Below, piece by piece: positions 45,602 through 54,682 of a stretch of DNA of 64,000 nt (position 1 is the first letter of the stretch; every line of letters starts with the position of its first letter). The notes under the pieces were generated by a model. It made no database searches. It worked only from the letters and a program-made list of their open reading frames with translations, and was not told where the DNA came from. Made by a program: the position numbers and the translations under genes. Origin of the DNA: Rhodococcus sp. SMB37 (GTDB lineage: Bacteria; Actinomycetota; Actinomycetes; Mycobacteriales; Mycobacteriaceae); assembly GCF_004345605.1 (NCBI RefSeq), contig NZ_SLVY01000005.1, positions 186,001 to 250,000 on the forward strand, written 5' to 3'.

Positions 45602-46826
45602 GCAGGAAGCGAACGCCACGCCGCGTGCCTTCGACGGGGTCCGAGTGGTCGAACTCGCACAATGGGTGTTCGTGCCCGTCGCCGCAGCACTGCTCGCCGA
45701 CTGGGGCGCCGACGTCGTCCGCATCGAGCCACCCGAGGGCGATCCCTACCGCGGCCTCGCGACCCAGGGCATCGGCGCCGATCGTGGTGGCCCCAACCTC
45801 TCGATGGCCCTGGCCAACCGTGGTAAACGCTCGATCGCCCTGGACGTCCGGAGCGACGAGGGCATCACTGTGCTGCACGAACTTCTCTCTTCGGCGGACG
45901 TATTCATCACCAGCCTCCGCCCAGGCGCTCTCGAGCGGCTCGGCTTGGACGCCGAGACGCTGCGCCTGCGCTATCCGCGCCTGATCTACGCGCGCGGGCA
46001 CGGGTTCGGTGCCCGCGGCCCCGACTCCGACAAGCCCGGGTACGACAGCTCCGCATTCTGGGCGCGGGGTGGAGTCGGTCACACGCTCACTCCCACGGAA
46101 CGTGACTACCCCATCAGCCAGCGTGGCGCGATGGGCGATCGCAACGGCGCGATGGCCCTGGCGTTCGGAATCTCGACCGCGCTGCACGAGCGGGAGAAGA
46201 CCGGTGCGGGCACCGTCGTCGATGTGTCGCTGCTCGCCACGGCGATGTGGATGCTGTCGTCCGACCTGCTCGTCGCGCTCAACGGCGGGGACGTGACCAC
46301 GGTGACAGGCCGTGGGCCGCAGGTCAATCCGCTCACGGGGACATACCGGACCCGCGATCTTCGGCACATCCAGCTGATGTTCCTCCAAGGAGATCGATAC
46401 TGGCCGGCCTTCGCTCGCCTCATCGGGCGCGACGACCTCGTCGACGACCCCCGGTTCGTGGACATGGCCGCTCGTCGGGAGAACAGTGCTGCGTGCGTCG
46501 AGGAACTCGACGGAATCTTCGCGAAGCACACGCTGGACGAGTGGAAGCAGATACTCGGCGAGCTCGACGCGCCCTGGGCCCCGGTGCAGTCGGTGCACGA
46601 TGTGATCGATGATCCGCAGATTGCGGCAAACGGGTACGTCGGCGACGTTCGTCTCGATGACGGGCACAGCTACAGGCTGCCCGCGGTGCCGGTCCAATTG
46701 GGTCAGGAGCCTCCCATTCTGCGACGGGCACCCGAGCACGGTGAGCACACCGAGGCCGTGCTGCTCGAACTCGGCTACGACTGGGAACGGATCGGGTCGC
46801 TCGCAGAAAAGGGCGTGATTCCGTGA
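45594..46826 (+). CDS. class III CoA-transferase (CaiB/BaiF family)
   Basis: A 410-residue formyl-CoA-transferase-like enzyme that moves CoA between organic acids. Family blocks include VVELAQWVFVPVAAALLADWGADVVRIEPP, ANRGKRSIALDVRS, a GPDSDKPGYDSSAFWARGG segment holding the catalytic Asp region, and the C-terminal GELDAPWAPVQSVHDVIDDPQ. It lets the pathway pass CoA to a new acid without ATP. It overlaps its neighbours by 4-8 bp. Confidence 0.92.
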   Translation: MTEQEANATPRAFDGVRVVELAQWVFVPVAAALLADWGADVVRIEPPEGDPYRGLATQGIGADRGGPNLSMALANRGKRSIALDVRSDEGITVLHELLSSADVFITSLRPGALERLGLDAETLRLRYPRLIYARGHGFGARGPDSDKPGYDSSAFWARGGVGHTLTPTERDYPISQRGAMGDRNGAMALAFGISTALHEREKTGAGTVVDVSLLATAMWMLSSDLLVALNGGDVTTVTGRGPQVNPLTGTYRTRDLRHIQLMFLQGDRYWPAFARLIGRDDLVDDPRFVDMAARRENSAACVEELDGIFAKHTLDEWKQILGELDAPWAPVQSVHDVIDDPQIAANGYVGDVRLDDGHSYRLPAVPVQLGQEPPILRRAPEHGEHTEAVLLELGYDWERIGSLAEKGVIP

Positions 46827-47257
46827 GGACACACGAAGCGAAGACCCACCGCCCTCTGCCGGTGCCCGACTCGATCTCGGCTCCGTACTGGACCGCCGCG
46901 GCGGAACATCGACTCGAGTTGGCACGCTGCGAACACTGCAGGAACTTCGCCCACCCGCCCGACAGTGTGTGCCCGAACTGCGGATCCACCGATCCCGGTT
47001 TCGAATTCGTTCCGGTCAGTGGGCACGGCACCGTGAGGTCGTGGACGATCGTGCGCCAGTCGTTCCTACCTGGGTTCGACGATCTCCTCCCGTTTGTCCT
47101 GGTCGACGTCGAACTCGTCGAGCAGCCGGAACTCCGGTTGATCGGCCGGTTGCTCGATAGTCCCGACGCCGACTTCCGGATCGGGACACCGGTCGTCGCA
47201 GCGTTCGAGCAGTTGACATCCGAGGTGTTGGTGCCGGCCTTCGAGATCGCGTCATGA
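46823..47257 (+). CDS. DUF35 OB-fold zinc-ribbon protein
   Basis: A 144-residue protein with a rubredoxin-like zinc ribbon (C36, C39, C50, C53) and an OB-fold (GHGTVRSWTIVRQSF onward). Such proteins are obligate partners of thiolase-like enzymes; for example, in steroid side-chain loss the DUF35 part of ChsH2 is needed by the aldolase Ltp2. Its GTG overlaps the CoA-transferase stop and its stop overlaps the thiolase-like start (ATGA), strong support for a complex with that protein. Confidence 0.88.
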   Translation: MRTHEAKTHRPLPVPDSISAPYWTAAAEHRLELARCEHCRNFAHPPDSVCPNCGSTDPGFEFVPVSGHGTVRSWTIVRQSFLPGFDDLLPFVLVDVELVEQPELRLIGRLLDSPDADFRIGTPVVAAFEQLTSEVLVPAFEIAS

Positions 47258-48450
47258 GCGGCTTCGCGCGCAACGAGGTCGCGATCGTCGGCTACGCGCA
47301 GAGCGACATTCGACGCACTGCCGGTCGCACGCTCGGTGCCCTCACCGTAGACGTCGCCCGCGCAGCCGTCGCAGATGCCGGACTCGAACTCGCACAAGTG
47401 GACGGCTATGTCAGTTCGAGTCTGATGCCGAGCGCGAGCGGCCGGGCCGTGGAGGACGGCGTCAGCACCGTGTCGTCCGCGTGGCTGGCCGGACGAATGG
47501 GCGGCACCCCGCGCTATGTCGCAGGATTCGACGGAATCGGCCAGCTGACCGGCTCGGTATCGATGGCCGTCAACGCGATCGCCAGTGGCGCCGCCGACTA
47601 CGTCATCGTGCACCGCGCGCTGCACAATCCCACGGGGAGCTATCACGGCAATCCGATGCAGGAGGTACACGGCCCACAGCAGTGGACCGCGCCACAGGGT
47701 TTCTTCGGACCGCTGGCCATGATCGCCCTGCCGTACAACGAGTATCTGCAGCGATACGATGCCGAACCGGAGTCCATGGCCGCTGTGGTGACCGAGGCCC
47801 GCAAGAACGGTGCGCGGATCCCGTGGTCGTTCTGGCACGACCGTCCGCTCGACCGGGACGAATATCTTTCCGCGCCAACTCTGTTCGATCCAGTGTGCAG
47901 GTATGACTGCGACATCCCGGTCGACGGCGTCGCCGCATTTGTGCTCACGAGCGCCGAGCGCGCGAAAGACCTCCCCCACCCGCCGGTGTACATCGCCGGA
48001 TACGCGAACGGGACACCGGCGCGACGGCGACTTCCCCTCCACTGGCCGCTCGACGACATCCTCGGCGCCGGCACCGAGTTGGTGCGCCGCCTCGAGGAGT
48101 CCTCGGGGATCGGCATGACAGAGATCGATCTACCTCAGGTCTATGACGGTTTCTCTCCGTTCGTGTGGTTCTGGCTCGAATCCCTGGGCCTGTGCCCACC
48201 GGGCGAGGCCCACCGATTCGTCGAGGAAGGCGGAATCGACAGCGACAGGCCCGGTGCGATTCCCGCCCTGTCCGGGGGCGGCGCGCTCGGCAACGGCCGA
48301 ATGCACGGCGTCCCTCAGATGCTCGAGTGCTATCTCCAACTCTCCGGACGCGCAGGGGTTCGGGCGCTCGACGGTATGACAACCGCTGTCGCCTGCCATT
48401 CATCGCCGCACTACGGCGGTGCCGTGGTGTACTCCGCCGAACGCTTCTGA
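47254..48450 (+). CDS. thiolase-like lipid-transfer-type protein, possible retro-aldolase
   Basis: A 398-residue thiolase-superfamily protein. It keeps the fold landmarks VAIVGYAQSD, SMAVNAIASGAADYVIVHR and SGGGALGNGRMHG, but no cysteine is found at the usual N-terminal nucleophile place (AGFDGIGQLTGS). It therefore probably is not a true thiolase. It resembles the SCP-x/Ltp2 type, which cleaves tertiary beta-hydroxyacyl-CoA by retro-aldol chemistry; the tyrosine in LPQVYDGFSPF is a candidate catalytic residue. The DUF35 partner is encoded just upstream. Confidence 0.82.
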   Translation: MSGFARNEVAIVGYAQSDIRRTAGRTLGALTVDVARAAVADAGLELAQVDGYVSSSLMPSASGRAVEDGVSTVSSAWLAGRMGGTPRYVAGFDGIGQLTGSVSMAVNAIASGAADYVIVHRALHNPTGSYHGNPMQEVHGPQQWTAPQGFFGPLAMIALPYNEYLQRYDAEPESMAAVVTEARKNGARIPWSFWHDRPLDRDEYLSAPTLFDPVCRYDCDIPVDGVAAFVLTSAERAKDLPHPPVYIAGYANGTPARRRLPLHWPLDDILGAGTELVRRLEESSGIGMTEIDLPQVYDGFSPFVWFWLESLGLCPPGEAHRFVEEGGIDSDRPGAIPALSGGGALGNGRMHGVPQMLECYLQLSGRAGVRALDGMTTAVACHSSPHYGGAVVYSAERF

Positions 48451-48493
48451 CACATCATTTTTCAGCAAATCGCAATCTTGCTGTTGTCCTAAC

Positions 48494-48509
48494 AAGAACT
48501 ATGTTCTAC
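48494..48509. promoter_or_regulatory. cluster operator site 3 (upstream of the aldehyde dehydrogenase gene)
   Basis: AAGAACTATGTTCTAC contains the perfect inverted repeat AGAAC-TAT-GTTCT and is the most symmetric of the three cluster sites. It ends 25 bp before the TTG start, so binding would block the promoter. A weak CAGCAA/TTGCTG hairpin (48463-48483) just upstream may end the previous transcript. Confidence 0.55.
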
Positions 48510-48534
48510 TACTAACAGGGAAAAGGGGGACGAC

Positions 48535-50004
48535 TTGAGTATCCTCACCGAACGTCGTACCTATGTGGCCGGTGAATGGGTCATCGGCGACCAGGTCATC
48601 GCAGTCGAGAATCCGGCCGACGAAACCCACGTCGCCGATGTCAGCGCGACACCCGTCGCCGAAGTCGAACGCGCTATCCTCGCCGCCCGGACCGCCTTCG
48701 ACGACGGAGTGTGGGCGCAGCGCGCACCCCGCGACCGAGCCCAGGTGCTGCACACGCTGATCGACCACCTCGAGACGAACCACGAAACGCTGGTCGACAC
48801 CCTGGTCGCCGAGGCCGGACAACCCGCGCAGTTCGCCGACCAAACCCAGTGCCGCACCGGCATATCCATCGCCCGACAGACGATCGACCTCTACCTGTCG
48901 ATGCGACACGAAGAGGCCACCCCAGTCCCGGTCGACGATCTGACCCGCGGACGCGTCGCACTCAGCATCCTCCGGCACGAACCGGTCGGGGTGGTCACCG
49001 CGATCACTCCGTACAACGCAGCACTGATCATGGCCCTGCAGAAGCTGATTCCCGCACTCATGGCGGGCAACTCGGTGATCCTGCGACCGAGTCCGCTCAC
49101 ACCGCTCTCGTCGCTGATCTTCGGGCACGCAGCCGACGCCGCCGGACTGCCGGCCGGCGTGCTGAGCGTGGTTGCCGAGGAGGGCACCGAGGGCGCACAG
49201 CTGCTCACGACACATCCCGCGGTCGACATGGTCTCGTTCACCGGATCCACCGTGGCCGGACGCAACATCATCGCGCAGGCCGCCCCGACGGTGAAACGAC
49301 TGTCTCTCGAACTCGGCGGCAAATCCGCACAGATCTACCTGCCCGACGCCCTCGCACGTGTCGGCATCGGCGCGATGGGCGTCGTGGCACGCACCGCAGG
49401 ACAGGCATGCGTCGCCGCGACACGCATGCTCGTCCCGGAGGAGCACAAAGAGGAGGTACTCGAACGCGTTGCCGCCGCGTACAACTCGATCAAAGTGGGG
49501 TCCCCCACCGATCCGACCGCACTGATGGGTCCGGTGATCAGCGCGGCACAGCGCTCCAAGTGCGAGCGGTTCGTGCAACTCGCAGAGCAGCAGGGCGCCA
49601 AGGTCCGGGCCGGCGGCAAGCGACCGGAAGGCCTCGACCGGGGTTACTACTTCGAGCCGACCGTCCTCGATCTGCCGAACAATGCCAACCCGGCAGCGCA
49701 GGAGGAGATCTTCGGACCTGTTCTCGGGGTGATCGGCTACCGCGACGTCGACGATGCGGTGCGGATCGCCAACGACAGCGTCTACGGGCTGTCCGGTCAG
49801 GTCTACGGCGCCGATACCGCCGCCGCAGTCGCGGTCGCCCGGCGGATCCGTTCAGGTGCCGTCAACGTCAACACCACTGTGTTCAGCGCACTCGCACCCA
49901 GCGGGGGCTACAAGCAGAGCGGACTCGGACGCGAACGTGGCCCCGAGGGCATCCGCGAATTCCAGGAAGTCAAGCACATGTCGATTGGAGAGCTCGCACC
50001 ATGA
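48535..50004 (+). CDS. NAD(P)-dependent aldehyde dehydrogenase
   Basis: A 489-residue aldehyde dehydrogenase that oxidises an aldehyde to an acid, perhaps the substrate of the CoA ligase. The nucleotide motif is FTGSTVAGRNI, the general base E259 lies in LSLELGGKSAQ, the nucleophile C292 in TAGQACVAATR and the oxyanion Asn in ITPYNAAL. The TTG at 48535 follows AAGGGGGA. It heads the second operon of the cluster; its stop overlaps the amidohydrolase start (ATGA). Confidence 0.93.
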   Translation: MSILTERRTYVAGEWVIGDQVIAVENPADETHVADVSATPVAEVERAILAARTAFDDGVWAQRAPRDRAQVLHTLIDHLETNHETLVDTLVAEAGQPAQFADQTQCRTGISIARQTIDLYLSMRHEEATPVPVDDLTRGRVALSILRHEPVGVVTAITPYNAALIMALQKLIPALMAGNSVILRPSPLTPLSSLIFGHAADAAGLPAGVLSVVAEEGTEGAQLLTTHPAVDMVSFTGSTVAGRNIIAQAAPTVKRLSLELGGKSAQIYLPDALARVGIGAMGVVARTAGQACVAATRMLVPEEHKEEVLERVAAAYNSIKVGSPTDPTALMGPVISAAQRSKCERFVQLAEQQGAKVRAGGKRPEGLDRGYYFEPTVLDLPNNANPAAQEEIFGPVLGVIGYRDVDDAVRIANDSVYGLSGQVYGADTAAAVAVARRIRSGAVNVNTTVFSALAPSGGYKQSGLGRERGPEGIREFQEVKHMSIGELAP

Positions 50005-51224
50005 CCGCATCGAACGGCACCACGAACCTCAACCTGGACTGGCTCGTCTCGGTCGACGACCACATCCTCGAACCGCCCAACCTGTGGGTCGATCGCGTCG
50101 CGAAGAAGGACCGCGATCGTGCACCCCACATGATCAAGGACGACAAGACCGGGATGGACGTCTGGGTCTACGACGGCAAGAAGTTCCCGAGCAGCGGGCT
50201 GAGCGCCGTCGCCGGCAAGTCCAAGGAGGAGTTCAGCCCCGAACCCCTCAACTACGACGAGATGCGTCCCGGCTGCTACGACCCACTCGCCCGGGTGGAG
50301 GACATGAACCAGGCGGGCATCCTCGCGTCACTGTCGTTCCCGACGGTCACTCGCTTCTGCGGCCAGATGTTCATGGAGGCCAGCGACCGCGAGTTCGGAT
50401 TCACCTGTCTGCAGGCCTACAACGACTGGCATCTCGAAGAGTGGGCGGGCGCCGCTCCGGGTCGCTTCATTCCGCTGATCCTCATCCCACTGTGGGATCC
50501 CGCCCTCGCGGCGAAGGAGATGGAGCGCTGCGCAGCCAAGGGCGCCACGACCTTCGCCTTCTCGGAGAATCCCGAACCGCTGGGTCTGCCGACCATTCAC
50601 GACAAGGATCGCTACTGGGATCCGGTCATGGCTGCAGCGAACGATCTCGAGATGGTGGTCTCGATGCACGTCGGCTCCTCGTCGACGGTGCCGCGGATCT
50701 CGAAGGATTCGCCGTTCCTGGCCAACTTGGCGTGGGGCGCGACACGGACGTCGGGTGCGATGCTGACGTGGCTGTTCAGCAGCATGTTCCAGCGCTACCC
50801 CAACCTCAAGATCGCCTTGTCCGAGGGTGAGATCGGCTGGGTTCCGTACTTCCTCGAGCGCGCCGAGCAGGTGCTCGACAAGCAGCGCTACTGGATCCAG
50901 CGCGGTGCGCAGTGGAGCGACCACGGCAACAACGACCTGGATCTCAATGAACTGGATGTTCGGGAAGTGTTCCGCAAGCACATCTTCGGTTGCTTCATCG
51001 AGGACCACCACGGGATCGCCAGCATCGACGAGATCGGCGAGGACAACATCATGTGCGAGACCGACTACCCGCACTCCGACTCGACCTGGCCCAACTGCAT
51101 CTCGGTGGTCAAGAAGCAGATCGAGCACCTGACGCCCGAACAGCAGTACAAGATTCTGCGCGGCAACGCCGAGCGCCTGTACCGCTTCACTCCGGCACAG
51201 CCCCCGGTCCTGGCCGGTGTCTGA
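50001..51224 (+). CDS. amidohydrolase-2 family metal-dependent hydrolase
   Basis: A 407-residue TIM-barrel protein of the amidohydrolase_2 (ACMSD-like) family. It has VSVDDHILEPPNLW near the start for the metal-binding DxH, VSMHVGSSS mid-way for a later His and MCETDYPHSDSTWP for the catalytic Asp. Members do decarboxylation, hydration or C-C hydrolysis on ring-derived acids. The actual reaction is unknown. It overlaps the aldehyde dehydrogenase gene by 4 bp and precedes the SDR by 28 bp. Confidence 0.85.
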   Translation: MTASNGTTNLNLDWLVSVDDHILEPPNLWVDRVAKKDRDRAPHMIKDDKTGMDVWVYDGKKFPSSGLSAVAGKSKEEFSPEPLNYDEMRPGCYDPLARVEDMNQAGILASLSFPTVTRFCGQMFMEASDREFGFTCLQAYNDWHLEEWAGAAPGRFIPLILIPLWDPALAAKEMERCAAKGATTFAFSENPEPLGLPTIHDKDRYWDPVMAAANDLEMVVSMHVGSSSTVPRISKDSPFLANLAWGATRTSGAMLTWLFSSMFQRYPNLKIALSEGEIGWVPYFLERAEQVLDKQRYWIQRGAQWSDHGNNDLDLNELDVREVFRKHIFGCFIEDHHGIASIDEIGEDNIMCETDYPHSDSTWPNCISVVKKQIEHLTPEQQYKILRGNAERLYRFTPAQPPVLAGV

Positions 51225-51252
51225 CGTTGCTGCGGCCGAACAGGAATATGTC

Positions 51253-52038
51253 ATGAAACGATTGCTCGAGAACAAGTCCGCCATCGTGACGGGCGCGGGC
51301 TCAGGAGTGGGCCGCGCGACCGCCCTGCGCCTCGCCGACGAAGGCGCACAGGTAGTGTGCGCCGACATAGATGTGGATCAGGCGAAGGAGACCGTCCGCC
51401 TCGTCGAGGCCGCCGGTGGCGCCGCGACGGCTGTCGCAACGGATGTGTCCGACGAAGACCAGGTCGAAGTGATGGTGACCGCGGCGGTCGAGCAGTACGG
51501 CCGCCTCGACATCCTCGTCAACAATGTCGGAGTCCCCACGCCACGATTGGGAGCAACCTTCGAAGAACACACCCGCGAGGACTTCGAACGACTCGTGTCG
51601 GTGAACCTGGGTGGCGTCTTCTTCGGGAGCAAGCATGCCGTCCTGCAGTTCAAGAAGCAGGGTTCGGGCGGTGCGATCGTCAATACCGGGTCGGTCGCCG
51701 GGCTCGTCGCGTGGGGCGGCTCGGTGTACGGCGCCACCAAGGGCGCCGTACACCAGTTGACGCGCGCGGTGGCGATCGAGGGCGCACCGCACGGCATCCG
51801 GGTCAACGCCATCGCCCCCGCGGGGATGCCGCTGACCGGGTTCATGACCGCGGGCGGGCTGGATCCGGAGATGGGTTCACGACCCGAGGTCACCGATCGC
51901 ATCGCCACCCAGCATCCACTCGGGCGGTTCATCACCGCCGAGGACTGCGCGGAGGCGATCCTGTACCTGGCATCCGACATGTCGAAGAACGTGACCGGTG
52001 TCGTCTTGCCCGTCGATGGAGGATACGTCGCACGATGA
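51253..52038 (+). CDS. short-chain dehydrogenase/reductase
   Basis: A 261-residue SDR. Motifs are IVTGAGSGVGRATALRLA, the acidic VCADID end of strand 2 (favouring NAD+), LVNNVGVP, NTGSVAGLVAWGG with catalytic Ser, and YGATK. It likely oxidises a secondary alcohol or reduces the matching ketone within the pathway. The ATG at 51253 has CAGGAA upstream; a GTG at 51217 would add 12 residues. It overlaps the P450 start (ATGA). Confidence 0.9.
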   Translation: MKRLLENKSAIVTGAGSGVGRATALRLADEGAQVVCADIDVDQAKETVRLVEAAGGAATAVATDVSDEDQVEVMVTAAVEQYGRLDILVNNVGVPTPRLGATFEEHTREDFERLVSVNLGGVFFGSKHAVLQFKKQGSGGAIVNTGSVAGLVAWGGSVYGATKGAVHQLTRAVAIEGAPHGIRVNAIAPAGMPLTGFMTAGGLDPEMGSRPEVTDRIATQHPLGRFITAEDCAEAILYLASDMSKNVTGVVLPVDGGYVAR

Positions 52039-53291
52039 AAACCACATCGCTCGACCGCGACCGGGTACGCGAGTTGTTCGACCTACAGGGTTCGTACAAC
52101 GAGGCCACCGGCGGGAAATTCTCCGAGGATCCGTATCCGATCTGGCATCGGCTCCGCAGCGAGAAGCCGGTCCACCGAGGTACCGTCCACGAGCTCACCG
52201 GGATATCGGATCCACTGATGTTCCAGGGACTCCCGTTTCCCGACCGAGAGCACTTCTCGGTCTTCAGTTTCGAAGCCTGCAACGAAGCATTCCGGAATCC
52301 GAAGGTGTTCGCGTCCTCTCCCGAGGCCGTGGACGTCGATCCCGAGTCCGGTTCACTCCTGCACAAGAGCATGCTGTCGATGGGCGGGCGCCAGCACCGG
52401 CAGTATCGCAGTCTCGTCCAGCCGTCGTTCCTCCCGTCGAATGCCGAGTGGTGGATCCGGAACTGGATCGAGGAAGCGGTCCACCTGCTCATCGACGGCT
52501 TCGTCGACGATGGACACGCCGAGCTCAACGTCGATTTCTGTGCTGCCATACCGGTTCTCACCATCACGGGAAGCTTCGGTGTGCCGATCGAGCAGGCACT
52601 CGACATACGCGAGGCCTTGACCCGCGACCGGCAGCGGATCATCGACATCCTCGATCCGATCATCGCCGCCCGGCGGGCTGAACCTCAGGACGACCTGATC
52701 AGTGTTCTGGTCCAGGCCGAGCGCACCGACGAATCCGGTACCACACAACGTCTCTCGGACGAAGAGATCCACACTTTCTCGCAACTGCTGCTTGCGGCAG
52801 GCTCGGGCACCACGTGGAAGCAGATGGGCACCACGATCACGGCGCTGGTGCAACGTCCGGATGTGCTCGAGGCTGTGCGCGACGATCGTGGCCGGTTGCG
52901 CGCAGCGATCGAGGAGACCCTGCGGTGGATGCCCACCGACCCGATGTTCTCGCGGTGGGTTACCGAGGACATCGAGTTCTACGGGCAGGACATCCCGAAG
53001 GGCTCGGTCGTCCACCTGTGCGTCGGTGCCGCGAACCGCGACCCCGAGCGATGGGAAAGGCCGGACGAATACGACATCACCCGGCCGACGAGGTCGACGC
53101 TCGCGTTCGGTCAGGGCGCCCACATCTGCCTGGGAATGCACGTGGCCCGCGGGGAGATGACCGTGGGCATCAACGCCTTGCTCGACCGACTCCCCGGGCT
53201 ACGGCTCGACCCGGGTGCCGAACCACCGCGACTCGTCGGGATGTACGAGCGCGGAGCCACCGCGATCCCCGTCCTCTTCGATACGAAGTGA
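52035..53291 (+). CDS. cytochrome P450 with atypical I-helix
   Basis: A 418-residue soluble bacterial P450. The haem ligand is C365 in FGQGAHICLG, the ExxR pair is E294/R297, and the C-helix H121-x3-R125 is kept. The I-helix oxygen-activation motif reads AAGSGTT (254-260), with Gly at the place of the usual acid before Thr, which may change proton delivery or product outcome. It probably hydroxylates the starting compound, fed by the cluster ferredoxin. Its start overlaps the SDR stop by 4 bp. Confidence 0.92.
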   Translation: MKTTSLDRDRVRELFDLQGSYNEATGGKFSEDPYPIWHRLRSEKPVHRGTVHELTGISDPLMFQGLPFPDREHFSVFSFEACNEAFRNPKVFASSPEAVDVDPESGSLLHKSMLSMGGRQHRQYRSLVQPSFLPSNAEWWIRNWIEEAVHLLIDGFVDDGHAELNVDFCAAIPVLTITGSFGVPIEQALDIREALTRDRQRIIDILDPIIAARRAEPQDDLISVLVQAERTDESGTTQRLSDEEIHTFSQLLLAAGSGTTWKQMGTTITALVQRPDVLEAVRDDRGRLRAAIEETLRWMPTDPMFSRWVTEDIEFYGQDIPKGSVVHLCVGAANRDPERWERPDEYDITRPTRSTLAFGQGAHICLGMHVARGEMTVGINALLDRLPGLRLDPGAEPPRLVGMYERGATAIPVLFDTK

Positions 53292-53298
53292 GGTGACC

Positions 53299-53733
53299 AT
53301 GGCAGAAACCGACTACACACAGACGGACATCAGCCTCCGAGGCGACGAGCACATCCGCGTCTATCGCGAAAGCGGCGGAAAGGAGGGATACATCTGGAAC
53401 GGAGTACCGACGCTTCTCCTCACCGTGACGGGCCGGCGTTCGGGCGAGCCGAAGACGTCCGCGCTGATCTTCGCCCGGGACGGCGACGACTACCTCGTCG
53501 TCGCTTCGAAGGGCGGGGCACCGCAGCACCCCCTCTGGTACGTGAACCTGCAGGCCGATCCACACGCCGAGGTGCAGGTACAGGACAGGACGATGTCGGT
53601 GGTGGCGCGGACCGCCACCCCCGAGGAGAAGCCCCGACTCTGGAGGATCGTCACGGAAGCGTGGCCGAATTACGACCTCTACCAGTCCCGAACCGACCGG
53701 GATATCCCGGTCGTGGTCCTATCACCTACGTGA
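53299..53733 (+). CDS. Ddn-like nitroreductase-family (deazaflavin F420-dependent) protein
   Basis: A 144-residue split-beta-barrel protein of the F420-dependent Ddn family (DUF385). The family segment VPTLLLTVTGRRSGEPKTSALIFARDGDDYLVVASKGGAPQHPLWYVNLQADP is easy to see in parts: TGRRSG, ASKGG and HPLWYVNL. Such enzymes reduce quinones or enones with F420H2. In this cluster it may reduce an unsaturated intermediate. The ATG at 53299 follows GAGGTGACC, 7 bp after the P450 gene. Confidence 0.88.
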   Translation: MAETDYTQTDISLRGDEHIRVYRESGGKEGYIWNGVPTLLLTVTGRRSGEPKTSALIFARDGDDYLVVASKGGAPQHPLWYVNLQADPHAEVQVQDRTMSVVARTATPEEKPRLWRIVTEAWPNYDLYQSRTDRDIPVVVLSPT

Positions 53734-53754
53734 CGACGTCTAGAATCAGACACC

Positions 53755-54396
53755 ATGTCCCGGGCTGAGGAACGAGCGGTCGAACGATCGGTGGCCGTGC
53801 AACGGTCACGTTCGCGCGTCGAGAATCAGATCCGTGCGATTCTCGACGCGGCGCACCGCCTCGTCGAGGCGAAGGGCGACGCGTTCACCACCCAGGAACT
53901 CGCGAAGGAAGCCGGAGTGGCCCTCCAGACCTTCTATCGCTATTTCGCGAGCAAGGACGAGTTGCTCCTCGCTGTCATCAGCGACGGGCTCAGCGACGCA
54001 TGCCGGCAGATGACCGCCGCTGCCGACGGTCTCACCGACCCACTGCAGAGACTGAGGTTCTTCATCACCGCTTCGTTGGGTGGCCGGTCGAGGGACCCGG
54101 AACGCCACACCCTGGCCCAGTTCATCGTGGCGACCCATTGGCGGTTGCATCGTGTCTTTCCGAAGGAGCTCGCCGAGGCCGACCGCCCCCTTGTCGACCT
54201 CATCCACACCGAGATCCGGGCAGCTGCGGATGCCGGTCTGGTGACGTCCACGGACACCGAGCAGGACGCCTGGTTCATCGTCGAGCTCACTCGCTCGGTG
54301 TACCACCACTATGCGTACGCGGCAGGCACCGTCGCGGAGGTCCAGGAGCAGATGTGGCATTTCTGCCTCCGTGCCCTCGGTGGCACGGTGCGCTGA
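53755..54396 (+). CDS. TetR family regulator of the catabolic cluster (inferred)
   Basis: A 213-residue regulator. The helix-turn-helix is IRAILDAAHRLVEAKGDAFTTQELAKEAGV with recognition helix ALQTFYRYFASKDELL. The C-terminal ligand domain is helical. It ends the second operon, 21 bp after the Ddn-like gene, so it is co-transcribed with the enzymes and could repress them through the three cluster sites. A half-site AGAATCA lies just before its ATG. Ligand unknown. Confidence 0.88.
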   Translation: MSRAEERAVERSVAVQRSRSRVENQIRAILDAAHRLVEAKGDAFTTQELAKEAGVALQTFYRYFASKDELLLAVISDGLSDACRQMTAAADGLTDPLQRLRFFITASLGGRSRDPERHTLAQFIVATHWRLHRVFPKELAEADRPLVDLIHTEIRAAADAGLVTSTDTEQDAWFIVELTRSVYHHYAYAAGTVAEVQEQMWHFCLRALGGTVR

Positions 54397-54682
54397 TTCG
54401 TCCCTCTCGACCTGCTCGACCGATAGAGCTGATACTCAAACGAATTCGATGCTTGCCACACCACCACAACCGTAGATATGGTGCAGGTCATTCCTCTACG
54501 GCGAGCAGCCCTCGACGTGGAACCTGACGGAAAGTTTCTTTGCCGTTCACGTTTCGGAGACAACCGCACTCGCTCGGACCGTCTCGTCGCGCACGCCCAC
54601 AGCCGACTGCCGCGGCGTCGCGAGAATCATCGAGTATCGCTCGCCGAAATCTACCAACCACAACCTGATCGAGAGGTCGTCG
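54397..54682. other. 286-bp gap before the solute-binding lipoprotein gene
   Basis: Nothing coding is supported here; readings in both directions are Arg-rich and lack family features. It probably holds the promoter of the solute-binding protein gene. No copy of the cluster operator was found in it. Confidence 0.4.

Noticed and set aside
42448-48509. Reading the AGAAC/GTTCT sites as KstR (cholesterol regulator) operators
   Set aside because: KstR sites have AAC-N2-GTT spacing. The cluster sites have an odd 3-nt centre between AGAAC and GTTCT, and only one of the three has full symmetry, so a different TetR protein is more likely.
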